A DNA stretch of 16,495 bases from NCBI GenBank assembly GCA_021848555.1, contig JAJZUN010000011.1, forward strand, positions 1 through 16,495, read 5' to 3'. Position 1 is the first letter of the stretch, and every line of letters starts with the position of its first letter. The notes beneath the pieces are model-generated. The model made no database searches, had not been told where the DNA came from, and saw only the letters and a list, made by a program, of their open reading frames with translations. Shown in pieces: positions 7,402 to 15,839 of the stretch. This DNA comes from Pseudomonadota bacterium. GTDB lineage: Bacteria > Pseudomonadota > Gammaproteobacteria > Burkholderiales > SG8-39. The translations under genes were made by a program, and so were the position numbers.

Positions 7402-8523
7402 ATGCCCCACCGCGTCCTGATGCCTGACGGGTTGGACGATGCAGAAACCTATGCTGGATTGCATGGAATTCGAACAACTGCAAGGCAGGTGACAGCTGGT
7501 CTCGCACCGAATGACTTCGGTTTCGCGCCGGCACGGCTGGAGGCCTATATCAAGCGCGCGCTGCCGGGCGTGGCGGGGGCTATGCGGCTCGAGCGCATCC
7601 CCTGCGGGCAGTCGAACCCAACTTTTTTTGTTTCTTTCGACAACCGGCAATTGGTGTTGCGCAAACAACCGGCCGGCGTGGGACTGCCCTCAGCCCACGC
7701 GGTGGACCGGGAATACCGCATCATGCAGGCCTTGGCCGGCAGCGCAGTCCCGGTGCCGCGGGTCGTTGCATTCGAAACGGACCGGGCAGTTGTCGGAACG
7801 CCGTTCTACTTGATGGAGCGACTGCAGGGACGCGTGTTTGGCGACTGCGCCTTGCCTGGGGTGGCGCCCGCCGAGCGGCGGGCCATGTACCTCTGCATGG
7901 CCGAGACCCTGGCGGACCTGCACCGCATAGACTGGCAAGCGCTGGGGTTGGCCGATTACGGCAGGCCGGGCAATTTCTTCGCCCGCCAGATCCGGCGCTG
8001 GAGCAAACAGTGGCAGTTGTCCAAGACGCGCGATCTCGCGGAGATCGAAAGGCTGATCGATTGGCTGCCGGCCAACATTCCCGAGGACGACGCAACCGCC
8101 ATAGCACACGGCGATTTCCGCATCGGCAACCTGATGTTCCACCCCACCGAACCCAGGATCGTCGGCGTGCTCGATTGGGAGCTGTCCACCCTTGGACATC
8201 CCTTGGCTGATCTGGCCTTCAGCGCACTCGCCTGGCGCCTGCTCCCGACTGAGTACATGGGCATGCGCAGCGCAGACCTGGCGACCTTGGGTATCCCAAG
8301 CGAGAATGAATACCTGGCTTACTACTATCAGCGGGCCGGCCCGGAACAGCGGGTAGGACGGTTTCATTTCGCCTTCTCGCTGTTCCGCCTGGCGGTGATT
8401 TTCGAGGGCATTGCCTTCCGCGCCAGAAGCGGCGTAGCCGCCGGCGACAACGCAGCCGAGGTGGGCCGCCTGAGCGCCACGTTCGCGCGCCGCGCAGTGG
8501 AGGCCATGGACGGCGCCGATTGA
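7402..8523 (+). CDS. Phosphotransferase (aminoglycoside-phosphotransferase fold, ACAD10/11 N-domain and LvaA-like)
   Basis: This is a small-molecule kinase of the APH/choline-kinase fold, 373 residues from the ATG at 7402. Visible features are an N-lobe strand with the likely ATP-binding lysine Lys88 (LVLRKQPAG), PFYLMERLQGRVFGD in the hinge region, and the catalytic loop AHGDFRIGNLMF with Asp238 and Asn243. The metal-binding DWE follows at 258-260 in VGVLDWELSTLGHPLADLAF. Proteins of this subgroup sit beside, or are fused to, acyl-CoA dehydrogenases; LvaA and the mammalian ACAD10/11 N-domains phosphorylate 4-hydroxyacyl-CoAs. The acyl-CoA dehydrogenase gene next door supports the same role, so antibiotic resistance is unlikely. 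In-frame starts at 7372 (GTG) and 7381 (ATG) overlap livF; none of the starts has a clear ribosome site, so the start is uncertain. Confidence 0.88.
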   Translation: MPHRVLMPDGLDDAETYAGLHGIRTTARQVTAGLAPNDFGFAPARLEAYIKRALPGVAGAMRLERIPCGQSNPTFFVSFDNRQLVLRKQPAGVGLPSAHAVDREYRIMQALAGSAVPVPRVVAFETDRAVVGTPFYLMERLQGRVFGDCALPGVAPAERRAMYLCMAETLADLHRIDWQALGLADYGRPGNFFARQIRRWSKQWQLSKTRDLAEIERLIDWLPANIPEDDATAIAHGDFRIGNLMFHPTEPRIVGVLDWELSTLGHPLADLAFSALAWRLLPTEYMGMRSADLATLGIPSENEYLAYYYQRAGPEQRVGRFHFAFSLFRLAVIFEGIAFRARSGVAAGDNAAEVGRLSATFARRAVEAMDGAD

Positions 8524-8568
8524 CGGCGCGGTCGCCTGTAACGATGGACAACGGATAAAGGGAAAAGC

Positions 8569-9816
8569 ATGGAATTCGAGTACACGGAAAAGGTCAAGAC
8601 GCTGCAGGGTTGTTTGAACAACTTCATGACTCGGCGCGTGTTGCCGCTCAACCTGGAGTGGTGCCGCAGGGCCGAGCGCCGCGAGCACGCGATGGATCTG
8701 CTCGAGCCGCTGAAGTCCCAGGCGAAGGAGGAGTGGCTGTGGAATCTGTTCCTGCCGGGGCTGCGCGAAGATGAACCGGGCACGCGCCTGACAAACCTGG
8801 AATACGCGCCTCTCGCGGAGATCATGGGCCGGCTTCCCTGGGCTCCGGAAATCTTCAACTGCAATGCGCCGGACACCGGCAACATCGAGCTGCTGCACCT
8901 TTTCGCCACGCCCGAGCAACGCCAGCGCTGGTTGATGCCGCTGATGAATGGCGAGATCCGCTCCTGTTTCGCCATGACCGAGCCGGACGTCGCCTCGTCC
9001 GACGCCACCAACATCCGCACCAGCATTCGCCGCGACGGCGGGCAGTACGTCATCAACGGCCGCAAGTGGTTCATAACCGGCGCGCTGCATCCTAACTGCA
9101 AGCTGGTCATCGTCATGGGCGTGTCTGACGAGAGGCCAAACGCCAATCCGCATCGGCGTCATTCGATGATCCTGGTGCCGATAGACGCACCCGGATTGGA
9201 AGTGGTGCGCAACGTGCCTATCATGCACCACTACGCGCCCGAGGGGCATTGCGAGTTGCTGTTCCGCAACGTTCGGGTGCCGGCCGAGAACATGTTGGGC
9301 GAGGAGGGGCAGGGCTTCGCCATGGCCCAGGCGCGGCTGGGCCCCGGGCGCGTTCACCATTGCATGCGCACTATCGGCCAGTGTGAGTTGGCGCTGGAGT
9401 TGATGTGCGAGCGGGCGCTGGAGCGCAAGACCTTCGGCAGGTACTTGAGCGATTTCGCCAACATCCAGGATTGGATTGCCTATTCACGGGTCGAAATCGA
9501 TCAGGCGCGACTGCTGGTGTTGCGGGCGGCCTGGCTGATGGATACGCATGGCAACCAGGCAGCGAAGACCGAGGTCGCGGCGATCAAGCTGGTCGCGGCG
9601 CAGCTGCAGAATCGCGTGCTGGACCGAGCGATACAGGTATTCGGCGCCATGGGCTTGACTCCCGACACGCCGCTCGCATATCTTTGGACATGGGGCCGCG
9701 CGATGCGTTTTTTCGACGGGCCGGATGAGGTGCATCTGCGCAGTGTGGCGCGTCAGGAGCTGGGCAAGGCCAAGGCGAACCGGGGCGCAACCGCTGCGTA
9801 TTACACCGTCTCCTGA
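8569..9816 (+). CDS. Acyl-CoA dehydrogenase family flavoprotein (ACAD10/11 and LvaC-like)
   Basis: This 415-residue FAD enzyme starts at the ATG at 8569 with AAAGGGAAA just upstream, 45 bp after the kinase gene. Segments seen include CFAMTEPDVASSDATNI and INGRKWFITGALHPNCKLVIVMG, both FAD/substrate-loop marks, then GFAMAQARLGPGRVHHCMR, RKTFGRYLSDFANIQDWIA and QVFGAMGLTPDTPLAYLW. Near the C-terminus the motif FFDGPDEVHLRSVAR puts Asp383 where medium-chain acyl-CoA dehydrogenase has its catalytic Glu376. DGPDEVH is characteristic of the ACAD10/11 clade. With the adjacent kinase, the likely reaction is conversion of a 4-phosphoacyl-CoA to an enoyl-CoA rather than, or as well as, simple alpha,beta-dehydrogenation. 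That role is inference from family and context. Confidence 0.92.
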   Translation: MEFEYTEKVKTLQGCLNNFMTRRVLPLNLEWCRRAERREHAMDLLEPLKSQAKEEWLWNLFLPGLREDEPGTRLTNLEYAPLAEIMGRLPWAPEIFNCNAPDTGNIELLHLFATPEQRQRWLMPLMNGEIRSCFAMTEPDVASSDATNIRTSIRRDGGQYVINGRKWFITGALHPNCKLVIVMGVSDERPNANPHRRHSMILVPIDAPGLEVVRNVPIMHHYAPEGHCELLFRNVRVPAENMLGEEGQGFAMAQARLGPGRVHHCMRTIGQCELALELMCERALERKTFGRYLSDFANIQDWIAYSRVEIDQARLLVLRAAWLMDTHGNQAAKTEVAAIKLVAAQLQNRVLDRAIQVFGAMGLTPDTPLAYLWTWGRAMRFFDGPDEVHLRSVARQELGKAKANRGATAAYYTVS

Positions 9817-9860
9817 GCCGGTCCCGAAGCGTATTTAATCGCAACGCGAAGAGGTTGCAG

Positions 9861-11465
9861 ATGCATTATTGGGCCGAACAGGGTCCCGCGACGCGCGAGG
9901 AACTGCATTTCGATGATCGCCGGATACGCTGCTTTGCCGAGCGCCCCGGCGGAGTGCACGATATGTTCGCGGCAGCAGTGGCGCGCAATCCGGACGGCGA
10001 GGCGCTGGTTTTCGGCGAGCGACGGCTGACCTGGAGCGAGCTCGACCGGCGGGTCGCGCGCGTCGCCGCCGGACTGCGCCGACGGGGTATACGCAGCCGC
10101 GATCGGGTGGCGCTGCTGCTGGGCAATCGCGACGAGTTCATCGTCGCCTTCTATGCGGTGGCCCGACTGGGGGCGATCGCCGTGCCGCTCAACATTCGTG
10201 AGCAGAAGCCGGAACTCGCGTATGTCCTCACACACTGTGGCGCCTCGATGCTGATATTTGAGACGGATCTGGCGGAGCGCCTGCCGGAACCGGCGGCGGT
10301 GCCGGCGCTGCGTTGGCGTATCGCCGTAGGGCTCTGCTCCGGGGCGGAGGACTTCGCCGCTCTCCTCGGGGACGAGGAGATGACTGAGGCGGTGCCGGTG
10401 GCCGAAGAGGACGTGTCGGTCATTCTCTACACTTCGGGCACCACCGGCCGACCCAAGGGCGCCATGGTGACCCATCTGGGCATGGTGCATTCGGCGATGC
10501 ACTATCAGTACGCCATGGGCTTGTCGGCGGCTGACCGTGCTCTGGTGGCAGTACCGATGACCCACGTCACCGGCACGGTCGCACTGGTGGTAGTGATGGC
10601 GCGATGCGCCGGTACCTTGGTGGTCATGGCCAACTTCAAGGCCGCGGATTTTCTTGGGCTCATGGAGCGGGAACGCATTACTTACACCTTGCTTGTGCCG
10701 GCAATGTACAACCTCTGCCTGCTGCAGCCAAACTTCAATCGCTTCGACCTTTCCGCTTGGCGAATCGGCGGCTTCGGCGGCGCCCCGATGCCGCTGCCGA
10801 CCATCCAGCGCTTTGCCGAAGAGGTGCCGAGGCTGAAGCTGATGAATGCCTACGGCGCAACCGAAACGACTTCGCCTGCAACCCTGATGCCACCCCAGTT
10901 TACCGCCGCGCATGTGGATAGCGTCGGTTTGGCGGTGGCCTGCGCCGAAGTCAAGGTCGTCGACATTGACGGCCTGCAGGTGCCCGCCGGGGATTCGGGC
11001 GAGTTGTGGATCAAGGGACCCATGGTGGTCAAGGGCTACTGGCAGGACCCGGCCGCCACCGCGCGCGAGATCACCGACGGCTTCTGGCATTCCGGCGACA
11101 TCGGCGATATCGACCGTGAAGGTTTCGTGCGCGTCTTCGACCGTAAAAAAGACATGATCAATCGGGCCGGCTACAAGGTTTTCCCGGCGGAGGTGGAAAG
11201 CGTTCTTAGTGCGCACCCCCATGTGATCGAGGTTGCGGTGGTAGGCAAGCCATGTCCGGTACTCGGAGAGCGAGTCCACGCATTCGTTACGATCAAGGCA
11301 GAAAACGTTTCCGCCGAGGAACTGCAGCGCTTCTGCGCCGAGCGTCTGTCGGACTACAAGGTGCCGGAGTCCTACACTTTGCAGACCGCGCCGCTTCCTC
11401 GCAACGCCAACGGCAAGCTGATCAAACGAGTATTGAAGAATAGCCTGCCCGCGGCTGCGACTTGA
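9861..11465 (+). CDS. AMP-forming acyl-CoA synthetase (class I adenylate-forming ligase)
   Basis: This enzyme activates a carboxylic acid to its CoA thioester through an acyl-adenylate, the entry step for the imported substrate. The ATG at 9861 follows AAGAGG at 6 bases, giving 534 residues; a TTG two codons earlier is a weaker start. The P-loop is LYTSGTTGRPKGAMVTH (YTSGTTG begins at 190), A5 is NAYGATETTSPA, and A7/A8 is HSGDIGDIDREGF then FDRKKDMINRAGYKVFPAEVE (in two parts). The C-terminal catalytic lysine is Lys519 in PRNANGKLIKR. The length and motif set match medium- or long-chain and aromatic acyl-CoA ligases; the acid cannot be predicted from sequence alone. It lies 44 bp after the dehydrogenase gene and appears to end the operon. 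Confidence 0.93.
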   Translation: MHYWAEQGPATREELHFDDRRIRCFAERPGGVHDMFAAAVARNPDGEALVFGERRLTWSELDRRVARVAAGLRRRGIRSRDRVALLLGNRDEFIVAFYAVARLGAIAVPLNIREQKPELAYVLTHCGASMLIFETDLAERLPEPAAVPALRWRIAVGLCSGAEDFAALLGDEEMTEAVPVAEEDVSVILYTSGTTGRPKGAMVTHLGMVHSAMHYQYAMGLSAADRALVAVPMTHVTGTVALVVVMARCAGTLVVMANFKAADFLGLMERERITYTLLVPAMYNLCLLQPNFNRFDLSAWRIGGFGGAPMPLPTIQRFAEEVPRLKLMNAYGATETTSPATLMPPQFTAAHVDSVGLAVACAEVKVVDIDGLQVPAGDSGELWIKGPMVVKGYWQDPAATAREITDGFWHSGDIGDIDREGFVRVFDRKKDMINRAGYKVFPAEVESVLSAHPHVIEVAVVGKPCPVLGERVHAFVTIKAENVSAEELQRFCAERLSDYKVPESYTLQTAPLPRNANGKLIKRVLKNSLPAAAT

Positions 11466-11697
11466 ATTGAGATTCTCGGTTTGCTTTTGCGCCGGGCCCG
11501 GATTCTGCTGCAGCAAGATTCTCCATATTCTCGCCAGGCTGTTGAGTTCCATGTCGGATTGGGCCAATCATCCGCTCAAGAGCAGTGCGATGACGCGGCG
11601 CCTCCGCTTCTGCGATTCTTGACTTTCATCAAGGCTGGGATGCGCATGCCTGCCTATATTGCAGCCCATCACTGCGAACACCACAACGGAGACCATC

Positions 11698-13368
11698 ATG
11701 GCATCGGACATCGACATCGCCCAAAAAGCGAAGATGCAGCGCATCCCCAAGCTGGCTGCGGAAAAGCTCGGCATCGCCGAAGATCACCTCGAGCCCTATG
11801 GCCACTACAAGGCCAAGGTGTCGCTGGCTTACGTCGACAGCCTGAAGGGGAAGCCCGACGGCAAGCTGATCCTGGTGACGGCGATCAGCCCGACGCCCGC
11901 GGGCGAAGGCAAGACCACCACCACGGTGGGCCTCGGCGACGCGCTCAATCACATCGGCAAGAAGGCGATGATCTGCCTGCGCGAGCCCTCGCTCGGGCCG
12001 GTGTTCGGCATGAAAGGCGGCGCCGCCGGCGGCGGCTATGCCCAGGTGGTGCCGATGGAAGACATCAATCTGCATTTCACCGGCGACTTCAACGCCATCG
12101 CGCTCGCCAACAACCTGCTCGCGGCGCTGCTGGACAATCACATTCATCACGGCAACGAGCTCGGCATCGACGTGCGGCGCATCGCCTGGAAGCGCGTGGT
12201 CGACATGAACGACCGGGCGCTGCGCGACATCGTGGTGTCGCTCGGCGGTCCGGGCAACGGCTATCCGCGCCAGGACGGTTTCGACATCGTGGTCGCCTCG
12301 GAAGTGATGGCCATATTCTGCCTGTCGAATTCGCTCGAGGATTTGAAGAAGCGCCTGGGCAACATCGTGGTGGCTTACACCCGCGATCAGAAGCCGGTCT
12401 ACGCGCGCGACCTGAACGCGCACGGCGCAATGACGGTGCTGCTGCGCGATGCGCTGGCGCCGAACCTGGTGCAGACGCTGGAGAACAGCCCGGCTTTCAT
12501 CCACGGCGGGCCGTTTGCGAACATCGCCCACGGCTGCAACTCGGTGATCGCCACCAAGACCGCGCTGAAGCTCGCCGACTACGTCGTGACCGAGGCCGGC
12601 TTCGGCGCCGACCTGGGCGCGGAGAAGTTCATCGACATCAAATGCCGCAAGAGCGGCCTGCGCCCTTCCGCCACGGTGATCGTGGCGACGGTGCGTGCCA
12701 TGAAGTACCACGGCGGGGCGGATCTGAAGACCATCACCCAGGAAAATCTGGCTGCGCTCGACAAGGGCCTGGTCAACCTGGAGCGCCATGTGGACAACGT
12801 GCAGCGGGTGTACGGCATTCCCTGCGTGGTGTCGATCAACCACTTCACCAGCGACACCGCGGCCGAGGTCGAGATGCTCAAGTCGCGCATGGCCAAGCTC
12901 GGCGTCAAGGTGGTGCTCGCCACGCACTGGGCCGACGGCGGCAAGGGCGCCGCCGAGCTGGCGAACATGGTGGTCGAAATGTGCGAGAAGAAATCCAGCC
13001 TCAGCTTTGTGTATGAAGAACAGGACAGCCTGTGGGACAAGGTCAACAAGATCGCGAAGAAGGTCTACCGGGCGAGCGAAGTCACCGCCGACGCCAAGGT
13101 GCGCAACCAGATCAAGAAGCTGCAGGAAGATGGCTACGGCCATTACCCGGTGTGCGTGGCGAAGACGCAGTATTCCTTTTCCACCGACGCGCAGTTGCGC
13201 GGCGCGCCGGAGAACCACGTGATCAACGTGCGTGAAGTGCGGCTCGCGGCCGGCGCCGAATTCGTGGTCATGGTCTGCGGCGACATCATGACCATGCCGG
13301 GCCTGCCCAAAGTGCCTTCGGCCAACAAGATCGACCTGGTCGACGGCAAGGTGGTGGGGTTGTTCTAG
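11698..13368 (+). CDS. fhs: Formate-tetrahydrofolate ligase
   Basis: This enzyme makes 10-formyltetrahydrofolate from formate, tetrahydrofolate and ATP, feeding one-carbon metabolism. The ATG at 11698 with CGGAGA 5 bases upstream gives 556 residues, the usual length; the frame is open further upstream but that part is not conserved. The P-loop [20 protein letters not shown] starts at 65, followed by the family signature [18 protein letters not shown] at 96-113 and [13 protein letters not shown] at 122-134. The C-terminus has [17 protein letters not shown] and ends with VDGKVVGLF. It is 232 bp from the ligase gene, so it probably has its own promoter. That gap contains a TTGACT at 11619-11624 without a well-spaced -10 box and a CCGGGCCCGG palindrome at 11492-11501, but no clear terminator. 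Confidence 0.97.
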   Translation: MASDIDIAQKAKMQRIPKLAAEKLGIAEDHLEPYGHYKAKVSLAYVDSLKGKPDGKLILVTAISPTPAGEGKTTTTVGLGDALNHIGKKAMICLREPSLGPVFGMKGGAAGGGYAQVVPMEDINLHFTGDFNAIALANNLLAALLDNHIHHGNELGIDVRRIAWKRVVDMNDRALRDIVVSLGGPGNGYPRQDGFDIVVASEVMAIFCLSNSLEDLKKRLGNIVVAYTRDQKPVYARDLNAHGAMTVLLRDALAPNLVQTLENSPAFIHGGPFANIAHGCNSVIATKTALKLADYVVTEAGFGADLGAEKFIDIKCRKSGLRPSATVIVATVRAMKYHGGADLKTITQENLAALDKGLVNLERHVDNVQRVYGIPCVVSINHFTSDTAAEVEMLKSRMAKLGVKVVLATHWADGGKGAAELANMVVEMCEKKSSLSFVYEEQDSLWDKVNKIAKKVYRASEVTADAKVRNQIKKLQEDGYGHYPVCVAKTQYSFSTDAQLRGAPENHVINVREVRLAAGAEFVVMVCGDIMTMPGLPKVPSANKIDLVDGKVVGLF

Positions 13369-13409
13369 CAAGAGGGTCGTCCAGGGAATCCCCCGTCCTT
13401 TTCGGACAT

Positions 13410-13458
13410 AGCCGCGTTTTGCGTGCGGACGCGGTCCATCCGCACGCAAAACGCGGCT
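13410..13458. repeat. 20-bp perfect inverted repeat after fhs (candidate hairpin or terminator)
   Basis: The arms 13410-13429 and 13439-13458 are perfectly complementary over 20 bp, with a 9-base loop (CGCGGTCCA). The left arm begins AGCCGCGTTTTGCG and the right arm ends CGCAAAACGCGGCT. The repeat begins 41 bases after the fhs stop. No run of T follows on either strand, so it is not a standard intrinsic terminator. It may end transcription with Rho, protect the 3' end of the fhs mRNA, or be a protein-binding dyad. The rest of the gap to the AAA ATPase gene (13459-13588) shows only a short CTGGATCCAG palindrome and no clear promoter. Confidence 0.85.
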
Positions 13459-13588
13459 GGCGCGCGCAGCGCGTACCTGTCTGGATCCAGGTTGCGCAGA
13501 CTGGCATCGGGCCTCAGAATTACGCTTCAGGCATGGGAACGCGTCAGCCATTGGCATCCGCTCGGGGGAGCGCTATGGAAAGCAAGCG

Positions 13589-15757
13589 ATGCAATCTGCG
13601 GCTTCTGCTCGGTCATGCGAGCAGCGGGGCAAGGCCGTGAACCAGGCGGAATCGATCGGGACCCAACTGCGGGTGGCCGAGGCGTTTCTGGAAGACGTGG
13701 GCCGGGGCCTGGTCCGCCTCGACGCGGACGATCTGAAGCGGCTTGGCGCCGTACCCGGGGATGTCTTGCTGATTACCGGTCGCCGGGGCACGGTGGCCAG
13801 GGCGGCTCAGGCACCCGCGAGCCATTGCGGACAGCTCCTGGCCATGATCGACGGGACCACCCGTGACAACGCGCAGATCGGAGTGGACGAGTGGGTGACG
13901 GTTCGAAAGATTCCGTTCAAGGCGGCGGAGTCCTTGCTGCTGTCCCCGGTGCAAGCCGGGCACGCCGTCCCCGCTGACGAGGAGATCCCGCACCTGCGCC
14001 AACTCCTCGCCGGCGTTCCGGTCGTTCCCGGCGATCGAATGCAGGTCACCTTCCTCGGCGCACGACCGCGGGCGTTCACGGTCGAGGGCGCCGCTCCGCG
14101 GGGGGCGCTGCTGATCTCTTCGAGCACCGCCATCGCGTTCAAGGTTTCCGAGGCTTCCGCCGGAAAAGCCTATCGCGTCTCCTACGAGGACATCGGTGGC
14201 CTGGAACGGGAGGTGGCGCTGGTACGGGAAATGGTCGAGTTGCCGCTGAAATTCCCCGAGATCTTCGGCCTTCTGGGAATTGATCCGCCCAAAGGCGTTC
14301 TGCTGACGGGGCCGCCGGGCACGGGCAAGACCCTCATCGCGAGGGCGGTCTCCAGCGAAGTGCGGGCGCACTTCATCCACGTGAACGGGCCGGAAGTGAT
14401 CCACAAGTTTTACGGCGAGAGCGAGGCCAAGCTGCGCCAGATCTTTGAAGAAGCGAAGCGGAATGCGCCCAGTATCATTTTCCTCGACGAGTTTGACGCC
14501 CTCGCGCCGAAACGCGCCCAAGTCGTCGGCGATGTGGAAAAGCGGGTGGTGGCGCAGCTTCTGGCGTTGATGGATGGTCTGGTGGAGCGCGGCGCGGTGG
14601 TGGTCATAGGCGCCACCAACATGCCGGAGCTGGTGGACCCGGCGTTGCGGCGACCGGGACGCTTTGACCGCGAGATCGCGATCGGCGTTCCGGACCGGGC
14701 TGCGCGCCAGCAGATACTGGGCATCCATTCGCGGCGGATGCCGCTCGGATCCGACGTGGATCTGGAGCAGATCGCGGAGATCACCCACGGCTACGTCGGC
14801 GCCGATCTGGAGGTCCTGTGCAAAGAGGCGGGGATGGTGGCCTTGCGCCGCCTGATCCCGCGTGTGCGTTTCGAGGCGGAGCTGAAGCCCCAGCTGGATG
14901 CGCTGGCGTTCCAGGTCCTGCGCGACGATTTTCTGGCCGCATTCAAGGTGGTGGAACCCACGTCCACCCGGGAGTTCCTGGCGGAGCGGCCGCGGGTCAC
15001 GTTCAAGGACATCGGCGGCCTCACCGAGACGAAGCGAACCCTCAGCTCCATCCTGCAGCTCGTCCGCGCAGGTGGCGCGCTCTTCGGCCACACGCGGTTC
15101 AATCCACCGAAAGGGGTGCTGCTCACCGGCGCCTCGGGGACCGGGAAAACCATGCTGGCGCGCGCCCTGGCGGGAGAACTGGGGCTCACCCTGATCACGG
15201 TGGACCAGCCCAGCCTGCTGTCGAAATGGATCGGCGAGGCGGAAAAGGGCCTGCGCGAAGTGTTCAAACGGGCCAAACAGGCTTCCCCCTGCATTTTGTT
15301 CTTCGACGAAATCGAATCGCTGGTTCCCGCCCGCTCCGCCCAGGAGGCGGGGAGCTTGTTCCCGCGCCTGGTCAGCCAGCTGTTCCGCGAACTCGATGAT
15401 CTGCACGGTTCGCTCGGGGTGGTGGTGCTGGGGGCGACCAATCGGCCAGACCTAATGGAGCCCGCGCTGCTGCGCGCAGGCCGCTTCGATTATGTGCTCG
15501 AGTTGCCGCTGCCGGATCTGGACGAACGGCGCCAGATCCTGGAGATCCATGCCGAAGGCCTGACCCTGGAGAGCGACGTGGATTTCGGCGAGTTTGCGGA
15601 GAGCACCGAGGGCTGGACCGGCGCGGGTTTGGAACTGCTATGCAAGAAGGCGGCGATCCTGGCTTTGGAGGAATGCCGCGGGGCACCGCCGCGGGAGCTC
15701 CGCGTCGCCGGCCGGCACTTGCGCGAGGCCCAGGCGCGGGTGCGGACCATGGCCTAA
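13589..15757 (+). CDS. CDC48/p97/VAT-like double AAA ATPase
   Basis: This is a cytosolic hexameric unfoldase or remodelling ATPase of the CDC48 family, 722 residues. The N-domain spans about 25-190 (LRVAEAFLEDVGRGLVRLD, a typical double-psi barrel start). D1 has Walker A GPPGTGKT (241-248), Walker B FLDEFD with Asp300/Glu301, and the ATNMPELVDPALRRPGRFDR region with Arg fingers. D2 has Walker A GASGTGKT (514-521), Walker B FFDEIE with Asp573/Glu574, and ATNRPDLMEPALLRAGRFD. Both ATPase sites look intact. Pore loops read HKFYGESE in D1 and SKWIGEAE in D2. The ATG at 13589 has only a weak GGAA upstream; the GTG at 13637 gives an N-terminus (NQAESIGTQLRVAEA) closer to the family and may be the true start. 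No adaptor gene is visible nearby. Confidence 0.93.
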   Translation: MQSAASARSCEQRGKAVNQAESIGTQLRVAEAFLEDVGRGLVRLDADDLKRLGAVPGDVLLITGRRGTVARAAQAPASHCGQLLAMIDGTTRDNAQIGVDEWVTVRKIPFKAAESLLLSPVQAGHAVPADEEIPHLRQLLAGVPVVPGDRMQVTFLGARPRAFTVEGAAPRGALLISSSTAIAFKVSEASAGKAYRVSYEDIGGLEREVALVREMVELPLKFPEIFGLLGIDPPKGVLLTGPPGTGKTLIARAVSSEVRAHFIHVNGPEVIHKFYGESEAKLRQIFEEAKRNAPSIIFLDEFDALAPKRAQVVGDVEKRVVAQLLALMDGLVERGAVVVIGATNMPELVDPALRRPGRFDREIAIGVPDRAARQQILGIHSRRMPLGSDVDLEQIAEITHGYVGADLEVLCKEAGMVALRRLIPRVRFEAELKPQLDALAFQVLRDDFLAAFKVVEPTSTREFLAERPRVTFKDIGGLTETKRTLSSILQLVRAGGALFGHTRFNPPKGVLLTGASGTGKTMLARALAGELGLTLITVDQPSLLSKWIGEAEKGLREVFKRAKQASPCILFFDEIESLVPARSAQEAGSLFPRLVSQLFRELDDLHGSLGVVVLGATNRPDLMEPALLRAGRFDYVLELPLPDLDERRQILEIHAEGLTLESDVDFGEFAESTEGWTGAGLELLCKKAAILALEECRGAPPRELRVAGRHLREAQARVRTMA

Positions 15758-15839
15758 GCTGCGCGGCAAGCGTCTAGTTGTTGCGCGCCGCGAGCGCCGC
15801 GTGCATGGCTTGCGCGGCCAGTTGTTGCGAAAACAGCCG

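Noticed and set aside
7402..8523. Antibiotic resistance (aminoglycoside phosphotransferase) reading of the kinase gene
   Set aside because: Only the fold is shared; its adjacency to an ACAD10/11-type dehydrogenase and an acyl-CoA ligase fits acyl-CoA metabolism better.
7690..11567. Long antisense open frames (556 and 588 codons) opposite the kinase, dehydrogenase and ligase genes
   Set aside because: The plus-strand genes have full motif sets; the antisense translations are low-complexity and unrecognisable, as expected from codon bias in high-GC DNA.
11619..11660. TTGACT and TATATT upstream of fhs as a promoter
   Set aside because: The spacing is 30 bp, far outside the workable range for a sigma70 promoter.
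11629..13557. A 642-codon open frame antisense to fhs and a 511-codon frame overlapping it on the plus strand
   Set aside because: Both are GC-rich shadows of a gene with unmistakable fhs motifs; their translations are rich in His, Arg and Asp with no family features and no ribosome sites.
13613..15406. A 597-codon antisense frame opposite the CDC48-like gene
   Set aside because: Shadow of a conserved AAA ATPase; no protein features of its own.
15776..15829. Direct repeat AGTTGTTGCG at 15776-15785 and 15820-15829
   Set aside because: Only 10 bases and two copies, in the short gap between convergent genes; too little to call a repeat element or attachment site.
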